Shown here piece by piece: positions 16,226 through 29,547 of a DNA stretch of 64,000 nucleotides. This stretch comes from an uncultured Prochlorococcus sp. (GTDB taxonomy: Bacteria; Cyanobacteriota; Cyanobacteriia; PCC-6307; Cyanobiaceae), in assembly GCA_902564535.1 (NCBI GenBank), contig CACFBG010000003.1:1-64000 (forward strand). The letters are read 5' to 3'. The notes under the pieces were generated by a model. The model did not search any database. It was not told where the DNA came from and saw only the letters and a program-made list of their open reading frames with translations. Within the stretch, counting starts at the first letter, position 1; each line of letters begins with the position of its first letter. The translations under genes were made by a program, and so were the position numbers.

Positions 16226-17731
16226 CTAAGCTCTTTGCTCATAATGAAGTGGCCAAGGATCTCTCAGGTATCGAATACCATTTTTCTTTAAATAAAGCTT
16301 CTGCGAGCCATCAATACTCTCACCCACTAAATCTTCTTTAATCAATCTTCTAGCTAACCAGCCCCAACTATTTGAGGTCACCTCCTTTTTGTAGTCAAGG
16401 GTTTGAATTAGTCTACTTATATTGATCCCTTCATTTATCTTTATTTGTCGTAATAAAATCAATGCTTTCCCTGAGCAATTCTTAAGGCTAGAAGATTTTC
16501 TGCACCTATCACATTGACCGCAAGGAGAAGCAATCTCGCCGATAGCAAGTAATAGAGCTTGTTCGATGCATCTTTCACCTTCTGCAATTTCTTCCATAAG
16601 TCGTATTTGTTCCTGCATTAATTCATTGCGACACAACATCTCACTTTGCGACATCGCCTTATTAGTGGTAATTCCTGCTGATCGAATAGCCCAACTCAAC
16701 CTAATCCTGTCTCCAGGAGAGAACAAAATCAAACATCTCGCAGGCAAACCATCTCTACCAGCTCTCCCTGATTCTTGAAGATATCTCTCTGGATTAGGAG
16801 GTAAATTCAAATGAATAACTAATCCAACATCACCTCTATCTATTCCCATTCCAAAAGCAATTGTCGCAACTAATACAGGTTTAGGTTGACAAAGGAATTC
16901 TGTTAAAGCAGCTTTACGAACTTTATGTTCAAGGCCTGCATGATAAGGGATAGCAGGAATGCCTGATTTTTGAAGAAGCTCCGTCCAAGAATGTACTGCC
17001 TTTCTAGTCCTGACATATATTAAAGAGGCTCCTCTAGAGTGTTTTAATTCTTCCAATATTTGACAAAGAGGGTCTTTAGATCTGCGTTTTATAAAATATT
17101 GCAAATTATTCCTTCGAGAAGAACATACTTGAACTACTGGATTTCTCATACGAAGAAGGCGAATAATATCTGCTCTAACTTTTGGTGGAGCTGTCGCACT
17201 TAAAGCAATAATTGGGACATCTGGACATAAATCTCTAAGCCGACCAAGCTTTCGGTAATCAGGGCGAAAATCATGCCCCCAACCGCTAATACAATGAGCC
17301 TCATCTACTGCAAGCGCTATAAGTTCTTTCTTTTTTGCTTTTTTAGATAAGAAGTCTTGAATGAATCTATTCCCGAGTCTTTCAGGAGAGAGATAAAGCA
17401 TCCGCAAGTTTTTTTTAGGGTCCTGTAAAAGTTCTATTGCTTTATTTTTGCTGCATTCATCTAATGCTGAATGCAAACAAATTGCTGTTATTTTCTTATT
17501 TCTTAATTGCTTAACTTGATCCTCCATTAAAGCAATTAAAGGAGAAACAACTACAACTAAACCCGAACAAATCATTGAAGGGAGTTGGTAACAAAGAGAC
17601 TTGCCTCCAGCTGTCGGAAAAACGGCAATAGAGTCTTTACCTTCAATAACTGCCTGAATCACTCTTCGTTGTCCAGGCTTAAAATGATCCCATCCAAAAT
17701 TATCTAAAAGAGCTTTTTCAATTTGATCCAC
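16226..17731 (-). CDS. recQ: RecQ-family ATP-dependent DNA helicase (short form)
   Basis: The 501-residue protein has Walker A (FPTAGGKSLCYQLP), the DEAH box (VDEAHCISGWGHDFRPDY), motif III (LSATAPP) and motif VI (QESGRAGRDG). A zinc-binding CGQCDRC follows near 417. It unwinds recombination and replication intermediates in the 3'-5' direction. It lacks the HRDC domain of E. coli RecQ and has a shortened winged-helix region, which is common in cyanobacteria. It lies 61 bp after the gene at 17793-18833 on the same strand. Confidence 0.9.
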   Translation of the reverse strand: MDQIEKALLDNFGWDHFKPGQRRVIQAVIEGKDSIAVFPTAGGKSLCYQLPSMICSGLVVVVSPLIALMEDQVKQLRNKKITAICLHSALDECSKNKAIELLQDPKKNLRMLYLSPERLGNRFIQDFLSKKAKKKELIALAVDEAHCISGWGHDFRPDYRKLGRLRDLCPDVPIIALSATAPPKVRADIIRLLRMRNPVVQVCSSRRNNLQYFIKRRSKDPLCQILEELKHSRGASLIYVRTRKAVHSWTELLQKSGIPAIPYHAGLEHKVRKAALTEFLCQPKPVLVATIAFGMGIDRGDVGLVIHLNLPPNPERYLQESGRAGRDGLPARCLILFSPGDRIRLSWAIRSAGITTNKAMSQSEMLCRNELMQEQIRLMEEIAEGERCIEQALLLAIGEIASPCGQCDRCRKSSSLKNCSGKALILLRQIKINEGINISRLIQTLDYKKEVTSNSWGWLARRLIKEDLVGESIDGSQKLYLKKNGIRYLRDPWPLHYEQRA

Positions 17732-17792
17732 TAAAAACCTAGTTGATTATTTACAAAAATAACGAACAATTCTAATTCAAACCAATTCTAAT

Positions 17793-18833
17793 TCAATTGA
17801 TTTGAGGGGGATCGAGTTGATCTGCGGATTCTTCTGCTATTTGCAAACGAATTCTCTTCCCTCCCGCAATTTCACCTAAAGAAATTCTCATAGTATTTCC
17901 ACTTAGGTTTTGCAAAACTTCTAACAATTCGCGTAAATATGGAGTACTACTTCCACTTTCAAGCCAAATTCTCTCTTGAAGCGAATCTAATTTTTTCCAA
18001 GATGAATGGAACCTTAAAATAGAAGCCTCAATAGCTTGTGCATGTGTAAGGGCATCCGCCATTAAGCCCAAAACATCTAATCTTTGAGCCTCTCTCATAG
18101 CTTTTTCCAAATCCAAATCAACAAATTGCAGAGCCCTTAAGGATAAAGAAGCTTCAAGCAGCTTAGTTATAGATTTTGCTCTAGTAGTAACTTCTTTAAT
18201 GCAGTTAATTTCCGGTTCTTTTCTCAAAGATTCCTGTAAATCTTCCATGTGTGAATCAGGCAACTTAGAAAGTTCCTTAACTAAGGGAGCAACAATTCTT
18301 GAAGGGAGAAGATTCTCTTGAGTCCTTTCACGAATTTCCTCAGGCAATAGTGAACTCGTCGCTGAAATGAATTCATCAGTAAGTCTGCGAACTTGTTTGC
18401 GGGTAATTTCCTGTCCTTGATTTGCCGCCTCTGAAATCATTTGTTGAACCTCTGGAACAGACTGCGCTGTTTCAATAAAAGCTCTTTTAGAAAATTGATT
18501 CACACTAGCTTGATCTAAAGAGCCTTCGCCCACTAACTCATCCGAAGAATCTGCAAGTTGAATAAGTCCATAAGCCCTGGTTTTACTAATTTCTCTATCA
18601 CGGAGCCAGTGCAAAAAACCTGCTCCTCTTCCTTCCCCTCCTTTCTTTTCTCTGTCACGGACAATTCTCAAAATCCGTCCACGCCATATTTCAGTTTGAA
18701 GATCAAAACGATCGCATACTGCCCATGCCTTTTCAAGCTGAGCCAAGAACTCAAGATGATTAATATCATCTTGTTCAGGATCAGGTAGATCAATCTTAAA
18801 AGAAGAGATGTCGTTCGGATCTATAGTTTGCAC
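17793..18833 (-). CDS. Conserved-looking protein, possible DNA-binding, unknown function
   Basis: This 346-residue soluble, mostly helical protein is not recognised with confidence. Near residue 80 it has a helix-turn-helix-like segment (WLRDREISKTRAYGLIQLA), reminiscent of the DUF3102/ParB-type DNA-binding helices. A region rich in arginine and glutamate follows (EITRKQVRRLTDEF near 140). The C-terminal half is long helices. Upstream of recQ on the same strand, it may take part in DNA metabolism or gene regulation, but that is inference from position. Confidence 0.55.
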   Translation of the reverse strand: MQTIDPNDISSFKIDLPDPEQDDINHLEFLAQLEKAWAVCDRFDLQTEIWRGRILRIVRDREKKGGEGRGAGFLHWLRDREISKTRAYGLIQLADSSDELVGEGSLDQASVNQFSKRAFIETAQSVPEVQQMISEAANQGQEITRKQVRRLTDEFISATSSLLPEEIRERTQENLLPSRIVAPLVKELSKLPDSHMEDLQESLRKEPEINCIKEVTTRAKSITKLLEASLSLRALQFVDLDLEKAMREAQRLDVLGLMADALTHAQAIEASILRFHSSWKKLDSLQERIWLESGSSTPYLRELLEVLQNLSGNTMRISLGEIAGGKRIRLQIAEESADQLDPPQIN

Positions 18834-19032
18834 AAAATGAATTTGTCTTAATCATCAATCTTGGCACAAATAATAAGCGAAGTGAAGTATTTTATTATTA
18901 CAGTTGAAGATCCATGCAACAAACTACCTAGCATCTCTTCTAAAGGAAGTAAAATTAAATATAGCCATGGGATATATCAATAAAACATATATTTATTGAT
19001 TCTCAAGAAATCAATTTAAAAAATAAAGTCAC
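18834..19032. other. Intergenic spacer with AT-rich inverted repeat
   Basis: No gene is seen. ATCAATAAA and TTTATTGAT (18976-19000) pair perfectly around a seven-base loop just downstream of the minus gene at 19033. It could stabilise that mRNA end, but no T run follows on the minus strand. Confidence 0.4.
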
Positions 19033-19302
19033 CTAAGGGTGAAATTTCTTGTATAAATCATTTGAACCAAGATTTAGCCCCCAACATTCAACATGGTCAA
19101 AGTCACCTATCTTATGCATTTCAGTGACAAAATCCTTCACTCCTTCTGTATCGATAGTAATCCCAAAATCAGAAGCAAACCTAATTGTGGCATTAATGGC
19201 TCCTTCGTGATCATATACGAATTGCTCACATAAGTTCGCTAAATCATTTGGATCTAACTCTTTAATCATGTTCCTAAACTGTTCAAGAGTTGTCATGAAC
19301 AA
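19033..19302 (-). CDS. Small acidic protein, possibly Nif11-like, unknown function
   Basis: The 89-residue ORF starts MFMTTLEQFRNMIKELD; the second Met is an equally plausible start. The LEQF opening and the later ASDFGITIDTEGVKDFV pattern resemble Nif11-type leader domains, but weakly. The C terminus (ECWGLNLGSNDLYKKFHP) does not look like a lantipeptide core with cysteine arrays. It is not near any modification enzyme. The real function is unknown. Confidence 0.55.
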   Translation of the reverse strand: MFMTTLEQFRNMIKELDPNDLANLCEQFVYDHEGAINATIRFASDFGITIDTEGVKDFVTEMHKIGDFDHVECWGLNLGSNDLYKKFHP

Positions 19303-19632
19303 AAGCGGCGTCTATAGGAATTAAAGATGATTTATCTTTCTAAAATGCCTCTTAGAATCAAATTGTCCTCAAGTTGGTAATCAAGAAACAGATTTTCAGT
19401 ATCAACTGCTTCCTCAGTAAGCGCAAAAAAACTTTCCTAATCATTTCTTAACAGAAGATCAGCTGCAGCCAAGGTCCGTTAAATTCTCTTAAAACCCTCT
19501 AAGGGAAAGACTTCTCTGGGAAAATAAGAATTACTCATTTTACCCTCACTAATGCAATCGAAAACAATCTGTGACGCTTAAGCCAGTAAAGCCCTTCTCA
19601 GAGATACGATTGAACAAATACTCATAAATAGT
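19303..19632. other. 330 bp spacer, presumed divergent promoter region of psaE
   Basis: No ORF or convincing structured element is visible. It separates the minus-strand small gene from psaE and should contain the psaE promoter, but no clear -35/-10 pair could be chosen by eye. Confidence 0.4.
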
Positions 19633-19848
19633 ATGGCAATTTCACGTGGAGACCTTGTACGAATCAAGCGTCCAGAATGCTATTGGTATAACGAGATTGG
19701 TAAAGTTGCTTCAGTTGATAAAACTGAGCCATTGCCAAGGTATCCAATTACAGTTCGATTTGAGAAAGTAAATTACAATGCTATTCAGGGAGTTGATGGA
19801 GGAGCTGTTGCAAACAACTTTGCAGAAGATGAGCTTGAAGCAGTTTAA
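19633..19848 (+). CDS. psaE: Photosystem I reaction centre subunit IV
   Basis: The 71-residue protein has the PsaE beta-barrel signature: [21 protein letters not shown] at the start, then [11 protein letters not shown] and [11 protein letters not shown] at the end. It is a stromal-side peripheral subunit of photosystem I that helps dock ferredoxin and flavodoxin. Length and sequence are normal for the family. It lies 13 bp upstream of mutM, so read-through is likely. Confidence 0.96.
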   Translation: MAISRGDLVRIKRPECYWYNEIGKVASVDKTEPLPRYPITVRFEKVNYNAIQGVDGGAVANNFAEDELEAV

Positions 19849-19861
19849 GGGTTTTTGAATA

Positions 19862-20743
19862 TTGCCAGAATTGCCTGAAGTAGAGACAGTACGACGTGGG
19901 TTAAGTAAACAACTCATTAATTTTCAAATTAAAAAATTAGAGGTTTGCAGAGAAAGGGCTATTGCAAGTATTGGTGGTTCAAAACTTTTCTCATCACAAA
20001 TGAGAGGAGTTAGAGTTGGTCAATGGAGAAGGAGAGGGAAATATCTTATTGCAACTCTTCAAAAAGATTTCAAGTCTAATAAATTTCATAGTGAACACTC
20101 CAAAAATTGCTTTAGTGGTTGGTGGGTTGTTCACCTAAGAATGACTGGACATTTTCAATGGCATGAAAAAGCTATAGCCCCTTGCGCTCATACAAGAGTT
20201 AGATTCTGGAATTCAAAAGGAACTGAGCTTAGATTTGTGGACACCCGAAGTTTCGGCCAAATGTGGTGGGTTCCCTCCAATAAGGAACCTGAAGAAGTAA
20301 TTAAAGGGCTAGGAAAATTAGGACCAGAACCTTTCAGTGAGGACTTTCACTCTGATTATTTAAAAAAATGCTTAAAAGGCAAAACTAGATCTATAAAGTC
20401 TTCCTTATTAGATCAATCAGTAGTAGCAGGTGCAGGAAATATATATGCAGATGAAACCCTTTTTAAGGCAGGTATTCTTCCATATAAAAAATCAGGAGAA
20501 TTAACTGATATAGAGATAAAAAAAGTTTGCGAAAATCTTGAAATAGTTTTATTAGAAAGTATCAAAGAAGGAGGTACAACATTTAGTGATTTTAGAGATT
20601 TAAAGGGCTTAAATGGTAACTATGGAGAACAAGCCTGGGTCTATCGAAGAATGAATAAACCTTGTCGAAAATGTGGTACCAAAATCAAAAGACAAGTATT
20701 AGTTGGGAGAGGAACTCATTGGTGTCCAAAATGCCAATCTTAA
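19862..20743 (+). CDS. mutM: Formamidopyrimidine-DNA glycosylase
   Basis: The 293-residue protein excises 8-oxoguanine and formamidopyrimidines and nicks the abasic site. The start codon must be TTG at 19862, because the mature enzyme needs Pro2 as nucleophile and the sequence reads M-PELPEVETV from there. The C terminus carries the zinc finger (CRKCGTK...GTHWCPKC) and the conserved ARG-type QVLVGRGTHWC segment. Length is normal. It lies 13 bp after psaE, an arrangement that may tie repair to photosynthetic gene expression. Confidence 0.95.
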   Translation: MPELPEVETVRRGLSKQLINFQIKKLEVCRERAIASIGGSKLFSSQMRGVRVGQWRRRGKYLIATLQKDFKSNKFHSEHSKNCFSGWWVVHLRMTGHFQWHEKAIAPCAHTRVRFWNSKGTELRFVDTRSFGQMWWVPSNKEPEEVIKGLGKLGPEPFSEDFHSDYLKKCLKGKTRSIKSSLLDQSVVAGAGNIYADETLFKAGILPYKKSGELTDIEIKKVCENLEIVLLESIKEGGTTFSDFRDLKGLNGNYGEQAWVYRRMNKPCRKCGTKIKRQVLVGRGTHWCPKCQS

Positions 20744-20822
20744 GAAAAATCACCCCAAAAATACTTACCTATAAGCATCCTCGAGGAGAGTTTTTGTCTA
20801 AACAAATTGAATTATTTGCATC

Positions 20823-20854
20823 AAAAAAGGCCCCCAATATGGCGGCCTTTTTTT
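20823..20854. terminator. Bidirectional terminator between mutM and the rRNA operon
   Basis: AAAAAAGGCC and GGCCTTTTTTT pair around a GC-rich loop. T runs follow the stem on both strands, so it can end plus-strand psaE-mutM transcripts and minus-strand rRNA transcripts (it lies just past the 5S 3' end). Confidence 0.85.
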
Positions 20855-20864
20855 GAATATTTAA

Positions 20865-20980
20865 CCTGGCATTGAGCTATTTTCTCAGGGGGCTACCCCC
20901 CAAATATCGTCGCCGCTTATGCGTTTCACAGCCGAGTTCGAGATGGATCGGAGTGGTTCCACATAGCCATGAACACCAGG
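20865..20980 (-). rRNA. rrf: 5S ribosomal RNA
   Basis: On the minus strand the gene begins TCCTGGTGTTCATGGC and ends near AATGCCAGG, so the two ends pair as the 5S terminal helix. The internal CGAACTCGG loop is typical. It lies about 100 bp after the 23S 3' end. The boundaries are good to a few bases. Confidence 0.92.
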
Positions 20981-21002
20981 AAAGAATATTCTCAAAGATT
21001 AT

Positions 21003-21022
21003 GAACCTTGAGAACTGCATAG
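21003..21022 (-). repeat. 3' strand of the 23S precursor processing stem
   Basis: Read on the minus strand this segment is CTATGCAGTTCTCAAGGTTC. It pairs with the segment at 24116-24135 with one mismatch. The two flank the 23S gene, so the precursor RNA would form a helix of about 20 bp, presumably cut by RNase III. Confidence 0.75.
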
Positions 21023-21084
21023 TTTTTTAAGTTTCTAAAACTTAGAGTAAGAAAAGATAGAGTTTTCAAATAAGTGAAAGATGG

Positions 21085-23956
<2,872 letters not shown>

Positions 23957-24296
23957 ATTAATATCTATAAAAAGATTAAATCCATTTATAGATTCTCAAC
24001 TTTTGCTCAAGAATTCATATTGAAAATTTATTCTTATCAGAGAAAAATTACTTAATCTCTAATAAGTAATGAAAGATCAATACATCCATGAGATGCTTTA
24101 TTCTTTCCAGACTCACTATGCAGTTTTCAAGGTTCTACTGAACTCTCTCTACATTTAAAAATGTAGTGAGCCCAGCGTCCTGTCAACCTTTTCTATAAAT
24201 TAGGAATGATAGGAAGCTAGGTTCAATTAGCTGAATTAAGTCTAAATCACACTCAAAAAAATTCCCCCTTACCTTCTTAGTCAGGAGATCGATCAG
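23957..24296. other. 23S-tRNA-Ala internal transcribed spacer
   Basis: A 340 bp spacer on the rRNA transcript. It contains the box A-like GAACCTTGAAAACTGCATAG (minus strand, 24116-24135) and a perfect hairpin CTACATTT/AAATGTAG near 24151-24168. No gene is present. Confidence 0.7.
24116..24135 (-). repeat. Box A-like element and 5' strand of the 23S processing stem
   Basis: Read on the minus strand the segment is GAACCTTGAAAACTGCATAG, matching the box A antitermination element known from cyanobacterial rRNA spacers. It is complementary, except for one base, to the segment at 21003-21022 beyond the 23S 3' end. Confidence 0.75.
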
Positions 24297-24369
24297 TGGA
24301 GGTAAGCGGACTCGAACCGCTGACATCCTGCTTGCAAAGCAGGCGCTCTACCAACTGAGCTATACCCCC
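24297..24369 (-). tRNA. trnA: tRNA-Ala (anticodon UGC)
   Basis: A 73-base minus-strand cloverleaf. The acceptor is GGGGGTA/TACCTCC (one G-U), the anticodon loop TTTGCAA gives TGC, and the T-loop is GGTTCGAGTCC. CCA is not encoded. It sits in the usual place between tRNA-Ile and 23S. Confidence 0.97.
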
Positions 24370-24378
24370 AACACCGAA

Positions 24379-24452
<74 letters not shown>

Positions 24453-24610
24453 AGGAGTACCCTTGTTGGGTGTGACCTAGACAAGTTTAGGAACTGATTC
24501 AAATCCAAAAATAACTAAGAATTTAATTGAGGTACCGATCGACCTAAGGTGACAGGATCAAGGCCTAAGAATTTATTACCTAAGCATCATGATCAATTGT
24601 TTGTCTCCCT

Positions 24611-26094
<1,484 letters not shown>

Positions 26095-26788
26095 GTAGAT
26101 CAAGCCCTATTGCAAAAAACAAGTAATTGCTCAGTCTGATTTGCTTCACCCATTAAAAAAAGCTGGCGCATTATTTAACAGTTTTAGCCTCCTTCCTCTG
26201 ACAGAAGGGTTCAAAGAGTGCACTTAAGAATCTCTTCTTCGTGTCTTTCCAGGATCTCAGATCCGGTCGTTGCAAAAAAACTGCTATTAAATTCACTTTT
26301 TTAATGGATCGTGAAAGCCATTAAAAAAGAACAAACAGTTCCTCGCAACTAATTTCTTTTGACGGGACCTCACACTCTCGTCGCATATCAATTCCTCAAA
26401 TTTAGATATCCCATAAAAGGATTACTTAATTGAAGAACGCGACAAAAGCGTCAGTTCCTAAACTTTTCAGTTGTCCAGGTGCTGCTCTAGAAACTCTTTA
26501 AAAAGAGTTGCAGAGCTTCACGGCATAGGCCGCTTTAGAAACTTACAACACAATGGGATTAATCCACACGAATGTTGCAAGACCAAACGGCAACTTAAGG
26601 CACATGCCTTAGGAGGCCATCGGGCTGTGCTTCAGAACTCAGTCCCTTGCACATCTCACAACTTAGACCATAGGGATGCAAATATGCAACAAAAACAACA
26701 TTGAAAATATCTATAGCCATGATTTAGCTGCTTAAATCTAAAGCCATAACTAATCTTTGATAGAGCTATTGGCATTGAGAAACAAATC
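26095..26788. other. 694 bp spacer: rRNA leader plus structured, GC-richer block
   Basis: The left part should carry the minus-strand rRNA leader and promoter, though no clear -35/-10 pair stands out. At 26296-26329 CTTTTTTAATGG and CCATTAAAAAAG form a perfect 12 bp inverted repeat. From about 26470 to 26690 the sequence is richer in GC and has several hairpins (see findings). The 77-residue track ORF here is not convincing. Confidence 0.5.
26484..26616. ncRNA. Candidate structured RNA of unknown type and strand
   Basis: The block opens with GCTCT-AACTCTTT and AAAGAGTT-AGAGC (26484-26516, 13 paired bases around a two-base loop). The palindrome GGATTAATCC (26556-26565) follows, and then TAAGGCA/TGCCTTA (26596-26611). 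The base composition is clearly above the AT-rich spacers around it. It does not match the signatures of RNase P RNA, tmRNA or SRP RNA that I know. It may be an rRNA leader element or a separate RNA. Confidence 0.35.
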
Positions 26789-28258
26789 ATGGCAGGCAGA
26801 TTTAGCCAAGAGCATCAAAGAGTTCGTCCTAATTCGAATGAAGAACAAGTTATAGAACGTGCAAAAGAGCATTTTGAGCGAACTCTGATAGAAGTTAGTG
26901 GGAGTGTTGTTGGAAGTGTTGCGGCACTAGAGCATCCTGCAAATAATGAGGCCCTGAACTATGGCGAAATCTTTCTTCGGGACAATGTTCCTGTAATGAT
27001 TTATCTGCTCACGCAAAAGAGATACGGCATTGTTCAAAAATTTTTAAGTGTTTGTCTCGACCTCCAAAGCACCACATATCAAACACGTGGTGTCTTTCCT
27101 ACAAGCTTTGTAGAAGAATCTGGAGAGCTTATTGCTGACTATGGACAAAGATCGATAGGTCGCATTACATCTGCAGATGCAAGTCTATGGTGGCCGATCT
27201 TATGCTGGTTATATGTCAGAAGAAGTGGTGACACCTCATTTGGGACTAGCCAAAGAGTCCAAAGAGGGGTTCAGCTGCTATTAGATCTTGTATTGCATCC
27301 AACATTTGAAGGAACACCTGTTCTTTTCGTGCCTGATTGCTCTTTTATGATTGACCGTCCTATGGACGTATGGGGAGCACCATTAGAAGTAGAAGTCCTC
27401 TTATATGCATGCCTAAGGAGTTGCATCGAATTAATGGAACTAAGCAGGAAGCAACAAGTAAGTCGATTACTGGATCAAAGACTTGTTTTAACTAGGCAAT
27501 GGGTTCATGACCTTCGCCAATTTCTTTTAAAGCATTATTGGGTTACAAGTAAAACAATGCAAGTTTTAAGAAGAAGACCTACTGAGCAATATGGAGAAGA
27601 TCAACATCAAAATGAATTCAATGTTCAGCCCCAAGTAGTCCCTTCATGGCTTCAGGACTGGCTTGAGAATAGAGGTGGATATCTAATTGGAAATATCCGC
27701 ACTGGACGTCCTGACTTCCGTTTTTACAGCCTTGGCAATTCTCTTGCTTGCATGTTTGGAGTACTTACTGGACCTCAACAAAGAGCACTTTTTAGACTAG
27801 TACTACATAATCGACAACACTTAATGGCTCAAATGCCAATGAGGATATGCCATCCTCCTATGGATGGTTCTGAATGGCAAAATAAAACAGGCTCAGATCC
27901 TAAAAATTGGCCTTGGAGTTATCACAATGGTGGGCATTGGCCAAGCCTTCTTTGGTTTTTTGGAGCTTCAATACTTTTGCACGAGAAACGCTACCCACAT
28001 GCTGATGTTCTTCTAATGGGTCAAATGCGTGCACTACTTGAAGAATGTTATTGGAGTCAACTCAATCAACTACCTAAACAAAAGTGGGCAGAATATTTTG
28101 ATGGCCCAACGGGAACTTGGGTTGGCCAACAATCAAGGACTTATCAAACTTGGACTATTGTCAGTTTTTTATTACTGCATCATTTGTTAAGAGTTTCACC
28201 AGATGATGTATTGATGCTTGATCTTCATGAACTGACTCCTCAAGTTGAAGAATCCTAG
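26789..28258 (+). CDS. Neutral/alkaline invertase (GH100)
   Basis: The 489-residue protein has hallmarks of GH100 neutral invertases: NNEALNYGEIFLRDNVPVM near 50, the acid motif SADASLWWPILCWLY near 130, and ENRGGYLIGNIRTGRPDFRFYSLGNSLA near 295. It hydrolyses sucrose to glucose and fructose in the cytoplasm. Sucrose is a main osmolyte of picocyanobacteria, so it probably sets sucrose turnover. No signal peptide is present. It is alone on the plus strand, converging with petD after a six-base gap. Confidence 0.93.
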   Translation: MAGRFSQEHQRVRPNSNEEQVIERAKEHFERTLIEVSGSVVGSVAALEHPANNEALNYGEIFLRDNVPVMIYLLTQKRYGIVQKFLSVCLDLQSTTYQTRGVFPTSFVEESGELIADYGQRSIGRITSADASLWWPILCWLYVRRSGDTSFGTSQRVQRGVQLLLDLVLHPTFEGTPVLFVPDCSFMIDRPMDVWGAPLEVEVLLYACLRSCIELMELSRKQQVSRLLDQRLVLTRQWVHDLRQFLLKHYWVTSKTMQVLRRRPTEQYGEDQHQNEFNVQPQVVPSWLQDWLENRGGYLIGNIRTGRPDFRFYSLGNSLACMFGVLTGPQQRALFRLVLHNRQHLMAQMPMRICHPPMDGSEWQNKTGSDPKNWPWSYHNGGHWPSLLWFFGASILLHEKRYPHADVLLMGQMRALLEECYWSQLNQLPKQKWAEYFDGPTGTWVGQQSRTYQTWTIVSFLLLHHLLRVSPDDVLMLDLHELTPQVEES

Positions 28259-28264
28259 AGATTA

Positions 28265-28747
28265 TTAAAAAAGTCCTAGGGTCAAAGACTTATCAATAGG
28301 TAAGCAAGCTCCAATACCTAAATAAATGGTAACTATTGTTCCAAAGAGAAAGGCAGCCATAGCAATAGGCCTTCTGAAGGGATTTTGAAATTTATTAAAA
28401 CCCTCAATAAATGGAATCAACATCAATCCCAATGGAATCATAGTTTGAATAGCAATACCAAGGAGCTTATTAGGTACAACCCTCAATATTTGAAAAACTG
28501 GGTATAAGTACCATTCTGGAAGAATTTCTAATGGAGTTGCAAAAGGATTGGCTTTATCCCCAAGCATTGCTGGATCTAAAACTGCAAGGCCTACAACACA
28601 AGCTATGGTTCCAAGAATTACAACAGGGAAAATATATAAAAGATCATTTGGCCAAGCAGGCTCACCATAGTAATTATGCCCCATGCCCTTAGCTAACTTT
28701 GCTCTGAGCTTTGGATCAGATAGATCAGGTTTCTTTAAAACATGCAT
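28265..28747 (-). CDS. petD: Cytochrome b6-f complex subunit IV
   Basis: The 160-residue protein reads [27 protein letters not shown] at the N terminus. The PEWY quinol-oxidation motif lies in [15 protein letters not shown] near 77. Three transmembrane helices follow. Length is exactly that of the family. It lies downstream of petB on the minus strand with a 93 bp gap, the usual petBD order. Confidence 0.97.
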   Translation of the reverse strand: MHVLKKPDLSDPKLRAKLAKGMGHNYYGEPAWPNDLLYIFPVVILGTIACVVGLAVLDPAMLGDKANPFATPLEILPEWYLYPVFQILRVVPNKLLGIAIQTMIPLGLMLIPFIEGFNKFQNPFRRPIAMAAFLFGTIVTIYLGIGACLPIDKSLTLGLF

Positions 28748-28840
28748 GAGAGTGACGCCAAAAATTTTTAGTTTTTTCTTTTAATGAACTGACAGACAAA
28801 TAACTCTAAGGACATCTTAGAAGATTGCGGGACATTTAAT

Positions 28841-29497
28841 TTATAGAGGCCCTGAAATCCCTTGCTTTCTAATCATTAAGAAATGCATGAGCATAAAAAT
28901 TGCCAATGTCCAAGGAAGGACAAAGGTGTGGAGACTGTAAAAACGAGTCAATGTTGTCTGTCCAACACTTTCTCCACCTCTTAGAAGTTCAACCATGAAG
29001 TCGCCAATAATTGGTACTGCAGCAGGGACTCCTGAAACAATTTTGACAGCCCAATAACCAACTTGATCCCAAGGAAGAGAATAACCAGTAACTCCAAAAG
29101 CGACTGTAATAACCGCCATTGTTACTCCTGTAATCCAAGTAAGTTCTCTAGGTCTCTTAAAACCTCCAGTTAAATAAACGCGAAAAACATGCAATATGAG
29201 CATGAGCACCATCATTGAGGCACTCCAACGATGTACTGAACGAATTAACCAACCAAAACTGACATCAGTCATTAATGCACTTACTGAGCTATAAGCCTCA
29301 GCAACTGTTGGTTTGTAGTAAAAGGTCATCGCGAAGCCAGTCGCGAACTGAATCAGAAAGCAGACTAATGTGATGCCTCCAAGGCAATAAAAGATGTTTA
29401 CGTGGGGAGGGACGTATTTTGAAGTTACGTCGTCCGCTATGTCCTGAATTTCAAGCCTTTCCTGGAACCAGTCATAGACAGGTGAGGAGTTCGCCAT
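28841..29497 (-). CDS. petB: Cytochrome b6
   Basis: The 218-residue protein starts [11 protein letters not shown] after a short MANSSP leader. It has four transmembrane helices with the heme b histidines in helices B and D ([20 protein letters not shown] and [20 protein letters not shown]). A cysteine at about 38 (FYCLGG) is the attachment point of heme ci. It forms the quinol-oxidising core with PetD. It is three residues longer than the 215-residue typical form at the N terminus. Confidence 0.97.
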   Translation of the reverse strand: MANSSPVYDWFQERLEIQDIADDVTSKYVPPHVNIFYCLGGITLVCFLIQFATGFAMTFYYKPTVAEAYSSVSALMTDVSFGWLIRSVHRWSASMMVLMLILHVFRVYLTGGFKRPRELTWITGVTMAVITVAFGVTGYSLPWDQVGYWAVKIVSGVPAAVPIIGDFMVELLRGGESVGQTTLTRFYSLHTFVLPWTLAIFMLMHFLMIRKQGISGPL

Positions 29498-29547
29498 GCA
29501 TAGGTGAGCTTTGATACCAATAGTCTACAAAATGTGGTCAAGGGATA

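Noticed and set aside
26471-26704. 77-residue ORF upstream of the invertase
   Set aside because: It has an odd Cys/His-rich composition, no ribosome binding site and coincides exactly with the hairpin-rich block, so RNA structure explains the open frame better.
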